Of a stretch of DNA of 64,000 nucleotides, positions 58,301 to 64,000 are shown in pieces. Source of the DNA: Acetobacter oryzifermentans (GTDB lineage Bacteria; Pseudomonadota; Alphaproteobacteria; Acetobacterales; Acetobacteraceae); NCBI RefSeq assembly GCF_001628715.1, contig NZ_CP011120.1, forward strand, positions 372,001 through 436,000, given 5' to 3'. Within the stretch, counting starts at the first letter, position 1, and each line of letters begins with the position of its first letter. A program made the translations under genes and the position numbers. The notes beneath the pieces are model-generated. The model was not told where the DNA came from, ran no database searches, and saw only the letters and a program-made list of their open reading frames with translations.

Positions 58301-61300
58301 TTATAATAGATCTAGTAATTTATTAACGGTATCTAGTAAAGTTTCGAATATAGATGACGATTCTGCTCATCACTGGTCACAACATATGAATGTTGAGATA
58401 GTGGCATCTCCTATTTGGGCAGACGATTTAAAAATTGATTTTTCTCAAGTGGAATGGAAAGAATTTTCACCCGAGAATTTTTATTCTAAACTAGAAAACC
58501 TTGGTTTACTGTATGGTGTTCAGTTTCAGACTGTAAAATCTGTAGGGCAATTAAACAAAAAAATAGTAGGAAAGATAGCGCTTTCTCCTTGTAGCATCCA
58601 AGAGGTAAATGATTACCATATACATCCTGCTCTTTTAGATGGAGCATTCCAGCTACTTGCTGTAGCAGTAAATGAATATCCAGAATTTTCTGAGAATTCT
58701 TATATCCCTATTGTAGCAGATCGTATTTTTTATTATGGAAAAAAAGTAACACAGCTTATTTGTTGTCTCACTATTGAGGAAATTTCTTCAAGACGTATTG
58801 TATCAAATATACAATTATACGATGAAAATGGCTTCTGTGTAATGTCTATACAAGGGCTTGTATGTAAAGCCCTCCCTAAAGTGAGCATTGAAAGCAAATT
58901 TGAAAAACTTCTCTATAAAACTGAGTGGCAAGAAGTTAGTTTGCCGCCTATGGTGATGGAAACTGAGAAAATTGTATTAATTGGACAGGAACAAAATACA
59001 TTACCATTCTCTACCATTTTAGAAAAAAAATTCATCGATAATATTTGTATAAATGATGATAAAATACAAGAAATAAATAATATTGATTACAATAATTGTA
59101 AAAGAGTGGTTGTTTTTTGTCCACAAGGGGACGAAAATTGTATTAGTCATTCTCTCTTACATATTGTACAGATCATTCGAAATTTAAAGATATTTCCAGC
59201 TTCTCAGGATCAAATGCGTCTATGTGCTGTTATTCCAGAAGAACAAGATACTTTAATGAGTGCAGGCTATAAAGGTCTGTTTCGTGGAATTGAACTTGAA
59301 CGTCCTGACCTTAAATTGAAAATTATCAGACAGAAGAAAGAATATACTACTCAGTCTTGGCAAGACCTATGTGCAGAAATTCTTTCTGATGATTTAGAAG
59401 ACGAAGTCCTTATTCGAAATAATAAACGTTATCTTCCCCGGATTGTTCCATTTAAATTGAATAACAAAAAGCAAGGAAAGATATTAATTACAAAAGATAA
59501 TATGGGAATATTAAAAGTCTCTGCTAACGGGGCTTTAGATAGAATGTTTTATGAGGTGTATCCAAAACGTTTGCCAGAGCAAGGGGAGGTAATGTGTAAA
59601 ATTCTTGCATCTGGAATAAATTTCAAAGATGTACTTAAAGCCATGAATTTGCTTCCTGAAATTGTTGTTGATGGAACATTTTATGGTGATTCATTGGGTA
59701 TGGAAGCCGTAATAGAAGTGGTTGCTTTGGGAGGGGGATGTAACAATCTACAGGTTGGGAAAAAATACATTTCTGCTTTTCCGCAAACCTTTGCAACACA
59801 CTGCTACCTTCGGGAAGAAGACGTTCCTTTTATTGTCGAATTGCCGGATAATTTTGATCCGCTACAAGCTGCTAGTTTACCTGTTGCATTTTTAACTGCA
59901 TGGTATGCTTTACATGAGCTTGCTCATATACAGGCCGGAGAAACTGTTCTTATTCATTCCGCTAGTGGTGGAGTGGGTTTGGCAGCTATTCAAATTGCAA
60001 AATTGAGAGGATCTCGAATTTTTGCCACTGCAGGGAGTGAAGAAAAAAGAGAATACTTACGAAGTATTGGTTGTGAATATGTTTGGTCATCAAGGACTTT
60101 AGAGTTTTCGGAAGAAATTTTACATATCACCAAAGGGAAAGGTGTTGATGTAGTTCTGAATTCTCTGTCTGGAGAGTTTCTTGTTGCAACATTGCGTTGT
60201 TTAGCAAGTTTTGGCAGATTTGTAGAAATAGGAAAAAGAGATATTATTGAGCGTAATGCTCTTCCTATGGTTCCATTTAACAATAACTTATCATTTTTCT
60301 CTGTAGATTTGGATCGGATGTTATTGGAACGTCCGCAACTCATTAAGAATATGATGCAGGAAATGCAAAAACTTATGGGGGAAGGAATAATTCAACCATT
60401 ACCTCTTTCTGTTTATCCAGCTCATCAAACTATTGATGCATTTCGTTTTCTTGCTAGCACCAAGCATATAGGTAAAGTAGTAATTGATTACCAAAATTTG
60501 AGAGATCTAGAAGGATATGCTGCTCTTGGTAAGATTCCGCAAATACTGCCTGATGTATCTTATTTAATTACAGGGGCTTTTGGTGGTTTAGGTTTAGAGA
60601 CCGCTCAGTGGTTGATAGATTCTGGTGCACGTCATCTTATTTTAAATGGAAGAACTCCTTCCGATAACGAAGTGGTGCAATATAGGCTTCAATCATGGGA
60701 AGCGCTTGGCGTGAATATTTATGAAGCATATTTTGATATAGCGAGCGAAGATAAGGTTACTAAAAATCTCTCTTATTTTGAAAAAAATGCACCTGAAATA
60801 AAAGGGATTTTTCATTGTGCATGTGTTTTTCATGATTCTTTAATCGAAAATATCACCCTTGAAAGCCTGGATAGCGTTTTAAAAGCAAAGGCATTAGGGG
60901 GGCGTATTCTAGATTCTGTGACACGCCATCTTAACTTGGATTTTTTTGTTTTATTCTCATCAGTTACAACAACTCTCGGCAATATTGGACAAAGTGCATA
61001 CATTGCCGCCAATACGATCCTGAATCAGATTGCGATGGAGAGAAGGAAAGCTGGATTGCCAGCAATTGCTTTCCAGCTAGGACCTATCGGTGACGTTGGA
61101 ATTTTATCTAGAAACCAAAAGGCTGCTGATACTTTGATGGCGGCTGGAATGAAACTTCTAAATATCCAAAATGTTTTACAATTTTTGCCAACTCTTACTG
61201 TTAGTGGTGTTCATGATATGTTTGTTGCAGATATAGATTGGGAACAGTGGTTAAGAGTTGTTCCTTTGGCAGCACAGCTCTCTCGTTTTTCTGCAATGCA

Positions 61301-61643
61301 TCATCTTTCTAAGAATAGTGATTTTTCTAGTGAAACGCTTTTGGCTTTCTGGAATCTTCCAGATGTTGAAAAATTACCATTTATGGTTCATCGCATGCAG
61401 ATTATGATAGGGAACATTTTACATCAGAACGCAGATGAAATTGACGTTGATGCTAAGCTAGCCTCTTTGGGGTTAGATTCTCTAGCCGCTGTTGAGTTAC
61501 AGACTGCTATTAAAATGGAGTTTGGTCTTGAAGTTTCTATGATGTTACTGGGGCAGGATGATACTATTAGAAGTCTCGTGAAAAAGTTCTATGATCAGTT
61601 ACTTGTCAAAATGTCGGCAAAGAAGACTGAAGAAAACGCATAA
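55344..61643 (+). CDS. type I fully reducing polyketide synthase (KS-AT-DH-ER-KR-ACP)
   Basis: 2099 residues. KS (about 5-430): TACSSS with Cys180, EAHGTGT with His315, NIGHLEA with His355. AT (545-850): GHSVGE with Ser633; the specificity box reads VPYH. DH (900-1180): HVIEGHVVFP with His932, and Asp1099 in HPALLDGAFQ. ER (1400-1720): SASGGVGLAAIQ. KR (1735-1910): ITGAFGGLGLE, Tyr1886. ACP (about 2005-2085): DSL with Ser2046. No methyltransferase, no thioesterase. All catalytic residues are intact, so it should make a fully saturated chain, iteratively or one extension. It resembles lipid-type PKSs more than antibiotic modules. AT-rich DNA. Confidence 0.93.
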   Translation: MKAQQEFAIISTGLRFPKNICSLQEFWKFLCEQGDATQEVPADRWDIKRFFDADYDTPGKSYMRRGAFLEQALGYFEPRVFSISPREAALMDPQQRLLLEVCWEAFERARIVPSNLRGKNVGVFIGSFSLDWLVSCGSPFNRSAIKDHFSTTAASATMLSARLAHVFGLRGPCLTLDTACSSSMVAIHNACLSLAAHDCDMAVAGGVNYMVNPQAAMPMSKGHFLAKDGRSKSFDEKADGYGRGEGAGILLIKRLEDALEAKDPILAVISASGVNHDGGETSLTLPNGKAQKELIESVIAKAKIAPDQIDYVEAHGTGTPVGDPIETFAISQAIASKRSIDQPLVIGAVKANIGHLEASAGVAGIMKVITCLQNRLVPSQANLKNINPNIKEKEWNLKIPMEKEISLSNKEVLYAGVNSFGYGGTNSIAIIRSLSDEERNAVCDVEKCELPILKKHLLFLSSPSEGGLHLSAEAYAKYLSENDSVELSDICYSVAQTRTVFQYRHIFMGETHQELLENICKFVKNKENIKLEKSSILQKNGPVLVFSGMGSQWDGMVSSICSELRPSVKKIINQFDDFFKQKSGWSLLAKLTDENINIHKTEIAQPAICLVQIAIWESLKLCGVQPSAVVGHSVGEVAAAYCAGALSLQDTAEIIYIRSQLQGRLSGQGMMLAVGCNRNDVEKFIKQEKLHVSLAAINSSSSCTVSGNKNDLEKIEVFYKNKGVFVRFLKVDVPYHSYAMEQIREDMLSDLSDIKPCSPILPIYSTVTGDAWENEMSHDASYWYLNARQPVEFKNAIQAILNNNISQIFLEIGPHSVLSPSLKDISSESDKEIKTVYSGRRNNTPSNWLEMCLARLAVAGCCLNWKLLTGGVLVDLPTYRWNREFFWSECLEGREDRLGANIHPILGAALRAPYPAWQAMVNVNYMTWLDDHVIEGHVVFPGAAYIEGALALGFVLKEREGILLQNFNISSPLIIERGKEFEIEWIYNRSSNLLTVSSKVSNIDDDSAHHWSQHMNVEIVASPIWADDLKIDFSQVEWKEFSPENFYSKLENLGLLYGVQFQTVKSVGQLNKKIVGKIALSPCSIQEVNDYHIHPALLDGAFQLLAVAVNEYPEFSENSYIPIVADRIFYYGKKVTQLICCLTIEEISSRRIVSNIQLYDENGFCVMSIQGLVCKALPKVSIESKFEKLLYKTEWQEVSLPPMVMETEKIVLIGQEQNTLPFSTILEKKFIDNICINDDKIQEINNIDYNNCKRVVVFCPQGDENCISHSLLHIVQIIRNLKIFPASQDQMRLCAVIPEEQDTLMSAGYKGLFRGIELERPDLKLKIIRQKKEYTTQSWQDLCAEILSDDLEDEVLIRNNKRYLPRIVPFKLNNKKQGKILITKDNMGILKVSANGALDRMFYEVYPKRLPEQGEVMCKILASGINFKDVLKAMNLLPEIVVDGTFYGDSLGMEAVIEVVALGGGCNNLQVGKKYISAFPQTFATHCYLREEDVPFIVELPDNFDPLQAASLPVAFLTAWYALHELAHIQAGETVLIHSASGGVGLAAIQIAKLRGSRIFATAGSEEKREYLRSIGCEYVWSSRTLEFSEEILHITKGKGVDVVLNSLSGEFLVATLRCLASFGRFVEIGKRDIIERNALPMVPFNNNLSFFSVDLDRMLLERPQLIKNMMQEMQKLMGEGIIQPLPLSVYPAHQTIDAFRFLASTKHIGKVVIDYQNLRDLEGYAALGKIPQILPDVSYLITGAFGGLGLETAQWLIDSGARHLILNGRTPSDNEVVQYRLQSWEALGVNIYEAYFDIASEDKVTKNLSYFEKNAPEIKGIFHCACVFHDSLIENITLESLDSVLKAKALGGRILDSVTRHLNLDFFVLFSSVTTTLGNIGQSAYIAANTILNQIAMERRKAGLPAIAFQLGPIGDVGILSRNQKAADTLMAAGMKLLNIQNVLQFLPTLTVSGVHDMFVADIDWEQWLRVVPLAAQLSRFSAMHHLSKNSDFSSETLLAFWNLPDVEKLPFMVHRMQIMIGNILHQNADEIDVDAKLASLGLDSLAAVELQTAIKMEFGLEVSMMLLGQDDTIRSLVKKFYDQLLVKMSAKKTEENA

Positions 61644-61645
61644 AA

Positions 61646-63436
61646 ATGGAAAAGTTTCCTTCTCTAGTGCTAGGACCCAATCAGGAACAAATTCCTGATT
61701 GGAGACAGATTTCTTTGGCGGAACTTTGTCGTTTTCGTAGCATGGTGCAACCAGATTTGGAAATTATGAGTTTTCTAGGAGATGGGATTCATGAAACAGA
61801 GACGCTCACTATAGAAAGACTAGATAGACAGGCCTCTCATATGGCGGCGTGGTTATCTAAAGTTTTGCCGCCATCTTCTAAAGTAATGCTTTTGTTTGAA
61901 AATGGACCAGATTATCTGATTGGTCTTTTCGGATGTGCATATGCAGGTATGGTCGCTGTATCAGGTGTTTATCCATCTGATTTTGGTAGCCGAGATCGTC
62001 TGAATTATATCGTCAAGGATAGTGAATGTTCAGCTATCTTGGGGAAAAAAAAGGTATTGGAAGCTTTCCAATCTGAATGTTTAGAGGTTTCTCAAGAAGT
62101 TTTCTGGATCCCGGTGGAAATATCTGAGACGTATTATAAAAAAGTATATAATCCATCTTTGAATGAAGATTTAGCACTTATTCAGTATACATCTGGTTCC
62201 ACTCAAAACCCTAAGGGTGTTATACTGACAAATAGAAATATTCTTTTTAACTTATTGCAGCAGGGACAAAAGTTTGGATATCAGAAAGGGGATGTCGGTG
62301 TGAGTTGGTTGCCTCTTTCCCATGATATGGGGCTGATGGGAGCTGCTTTAATGGCGATTGGAGCGGGGGGAAAATGTGTTTTATTGCCTCCAGAAACATT
62401 CCTAAAAGATCCATCAAACTGGTTGAGAGCAATTAGTAAGTATGGTGCAACTTTATCAGGTGGGCCTGCTTTTGCATATCAAATGTGTTTGAATATTAAC
62501 GAAGATACTATAGATAGTTTGGATTTATCTACTTGGGATCAAGCTTTTGTAGGATCGGAATCTATTAACCGAAAAGTTTTAGAACAGTTTGAGGTAAAAT
62601 TTTCAAAGTATAGATTTAAAAATTTAGCATTTTGTCCCTGCTATGGATTGGCTGAGGCCACTCTTTTGGTATCAGCTAAAGAACGCAATTTACTTCCTTT
62701 ATTTATTACAGTTTCAAGAGAAAAATTGAGTGAAGGCTATATTGTTGAAACAGAAAATCTGGAGGATCAAAGAAGCATAGTTTCAAGTGGAAATTTAATA
62801 GATGAAACACAAGCTGTTATAGTTGATTCAAATATGAATATTTGCTCTGATAGAGAATGTGGAACTATTTATCTAAATGGACCGAGTATTTCTTCTGGGT
62901 ACTGTGGAAGATTTTCTAAAAATATAGAAAGTTTTAATTATGAGGGTAAATTATATATTTCAACCGGAGATAAGGGGTTTTTCATTAACCAAAATATTTA
63001 CATTATTGGAAGAAAAGATAATGAAATAAATGTTAATGGGGTTCTTTTGGATCCAGAAGACATTGTTTTTTCTGTAAACGAAGTGGAAGACAAGTTATCA
63101 CAGCGTAATTGTGCTGTGTTTCAAAAAACAGGACGGCATGAGAGCATTGTGTTTGTTTTTGGCGCTGCCAATTTAGAGGAAAGTGTCTTCACAAGTATAT
63201 TTCGAAATATAAAAAATATCCTGTGCAGGAAATTTAAGGTTTCTAATGGAGAAATAATTGCTGTTTCTAAATCTGGTATTGTAAGAACGCCTAGTGGAAA
63301 AGTAAGTATGAAAAAAACACAACAACATTTAGAAGATGGGAGGATAGATATTGTATTTCGTAAAGAATTTTCCTCTCATGATAATTCGAGTTTTCATGTC
63401 AGGAAAATGAAGACGTATGAAAGAAGTTCTAAATAA
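61646..63436 (+). CDS. fatty acyl-AMP ligase (FAAL)
   Basis: 596 residues. P-loop YTSGSTQNPKGVILTNRN, the FAAL-typical SWLPLSHDMGLMGAALM, CYGLAEATLLVS and GRKDNEINVNG with a C-terminal Lys in TPSGKVSMKK. FAALs activate fatty acids as adenylates and pass them to an ACP, rather than to CoA. The start codon lies 2 bases after the PKS stop, so the two are coupled. No ACP is fused, so the PKS ACP or an unlinked carrier is the acceptor. Confidence 0.9.
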   Translation: MEKFPSLVLGPNQEQIPDWRQISLAELCRFRSMVQPDLEIMSFLGDGIHETETLTIERLDRQASHMAAWLSKVLPPSSKVMLLFENGPDYLIGLFGCAYAGMVAVSGVYPSDFGSRDRLNYIVKDSECSAILGKKKVLEAFQSECLEVSQEVFWIPVEISETYYKKVYNPSLNEDLALIQYTSGSTQNPKGVILTNRNILFNLLQQGQKFGYQKGDVGVSWLPLSHDMGLMGAALMAIGAGGKCVLLPPETFLKDPSNWLRAISKYGATLSGGPAFAYQMCLNINEDTIDSLDLSTWDQAFVGSESINRKVLEQFEVKFSKYRFKNLAFCPCYGLAEATLLVSAKERNLLPLFITVSREKLSEGYIVETENLEDQRSIVSSGNLIDETQAVIVDSNMNICSDRECGTIYLNGPSISSGYCGRFSKNIESFNYEGKLYISTGDKGFFINQNIYIIGRKDNEINVNGVLLDPEDIVFSVNEVEDKLSQRNCAVFQKTGRHESIVFVFGAANLEESVFTSIFRNIKNILCRKFKVSNGEIIAVSKSGIVRTPSGKVSMKKTQQHLEDGRIDIVFRKEFSSHDNSSFHVRKMKTYERSSK

Positions 63437-64000
63437 TGAATTCACCTGAAGATCAATTGTTTTCTCAAGAAGGCCCATTGGGGATACGTTTTGATTTTAA
63501 TGAGGGTTGTCGTTTGTCCTTGCCATATTCTGGGGAATGGACGGTTAATATTTGGGATATTGATACTCAATGTTTGATTTTTTCTCAAAAATTAGATGGT
63601 GGAGTTATACAAACTCGTAAAAAGTATTATATGAATTTTTTCTTTGAAATATGGAAAAAAGAGGAAAAAGTATTTAGCCATAAATTGAATTTAAGAGAAA
63701 AATTTGTTCTTATTAATATGGATAAGGGTGGAATAGGTGATCATTTAGCTTGGGTTGCTCATGTTGAACATTTTAGAAAACAACATGGCTGCAATATTAC
63801 TTGTCTTGTTCGAAATGACTTGGAAAAAGTTTTCAAGGAATATTTTCCAGATATTGATTTTTGTTCCTCTCTTTCTGAAGGAAAGGATTTTTATGCTACG
63901 TATAAGGTTCTTATATTTTATAATGATTGCGATTTAGAATATTCGCCGATTGATTATCGCGAAGTTGGTCTTGTGGTATACGCGGCGTCTATTTTAGGGC
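63436..64000 (+). CDS. autotransporter strand-loop-strand O-heptosyltransferase (partial)
   Basis: 188 residues to the window end; the gene continues. TAATG overlap with the FAAL stop. The N-terminus is beta-rich (RFDFNEGCRLSLPYSGEWTV), then LNLREKFVLINMDKGGIGDH, then LAWVAHVEHFRKQHGCNITC. The family marks are the (K/R)-(V/F)-x-(I/V)-x-(M/L)-x-x-G-x-(L/I)-GD-x-(I/L)-AW-x-x-(Y/H)-V-E-x-F-R-K-x-H motif of the Aah/TibC glycosyltransferases that heptosylate AIDA-type repeats. The natural substrate in this locus is the 50974 protein. Confidence 0.8.
   Translation, partial: MNSPEDQLFSQEGPLGIRFDFNEGCRLSLPYSGEWTVNIWDIDTQCLIFSQKLDGGVIQTRKKYYMNFFFEIWKKEEKVFSHKLNLREKFVLINMDKGGIGDHLAWVAHVEHFRKQHGCNITCLVRNDLEKVFKEYFPDIDFCSSLSEGKDFYATYKVLIFYNDCDLEYSPIDYREVGLVVYAASILG

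Noticed and set aside
1..64000. CRISPR array
   Set aside because: No regularly spaced direct repeats with unique spacers. The repeat-like texture at 51000-52500 is coding (GG-rich strand-loop-strand repeats) and too degenerate.

Overview
The window looks like chromosome of an acetic acid bacterium (Acetobacteraceae, probably Acetobacter or a close relative). Three things suggest this: the Hint-domain adhesin-like proteins typical of that family, the alphaproteobacterial flavour of the tRNA, MucR-like and restriction proteins, and the codon use. I infer the genus; no rRNA or housekeeping marker is present. The window has three parts.

(1) Positions 1-39702 hold most of one contractile-tailed prophage; its left end and integrase lie outside the window. 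From left to right: replication and control genes (26-4796); a packaging, head and neck block (terminase 5340-7269, DUF1073 portal, Mu F-like protein, DUF2213 protease/scaffold, gp24-like cement, DUF2184 capsid, connectors to 14804); a tail block (DUF3383 sheath 14801, tube 15961, chaperone with a -1 frameshift 16398-16996, tape measure with tail lysozyme 18355); the baseplate, spike, fibres and a GH43-like tailspike (26132-36102); lysis and end genes (36131-38696); and a minus-strand HNH gene plus tRNA-Gln. Two accessory blocks interrupt the tail operon, at 16997-18354 and 20350-26131. The second carries a superinfection-immunity membrane protein and a P22 immI-like module (two divergent Arc-type repressors plus an antirepressor). 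The right end is marked by a 34-base 3' piece of a tRNA-Lys-like gene (39669-39702), read as an attachment site. Several prophage genes are preceded by a shared bipartite motif, TTGTAC-N17-NANNCT. Twice this motif carries a palindrome and is followed at fixed distance by a terminator, an arrangement that recalls the pR'/tR' late-control cassette of lambdoid phages.

(2) Positions 39920-47816 hold one tightly coupled minus-strand defence operon: AbrB-type antitoxin, Doc-like protein (catalytic His replaced by Asp), HsdM, HsdS, a GIY-YIG/DUF4357 protein and HsdR. The last four genes overlap by 4 bases each. An autoregulatory-looking palindrome sits upstream.

(3) Positions 48155-64000 hold an AT-rich surface-glycoconjugate locus flanked and broken by IS5-type transposase remnants. 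Two divergent proteins carry a repeat-rich N-terminal region, a Hedgehog/intein-type Hint domain and a shared C-terminal domain. The plus-strand one is followed by an adenylate-forming enzyme, a fully reducing type I polyketide synthase (KS-AT-DH-ER-KR-ACP), a fatty acyl-AMP ligase and the start of an autotransporter strand-loop-strand O-heptosyltransferase. My main hypothesis is that this is one system: the repeat protein is glycosylated by the heptosyltransferase, and its Hedgehog-like Hint domain may transfer a lipid or other nucleophile made or activated by the PKS/FAAL pair.
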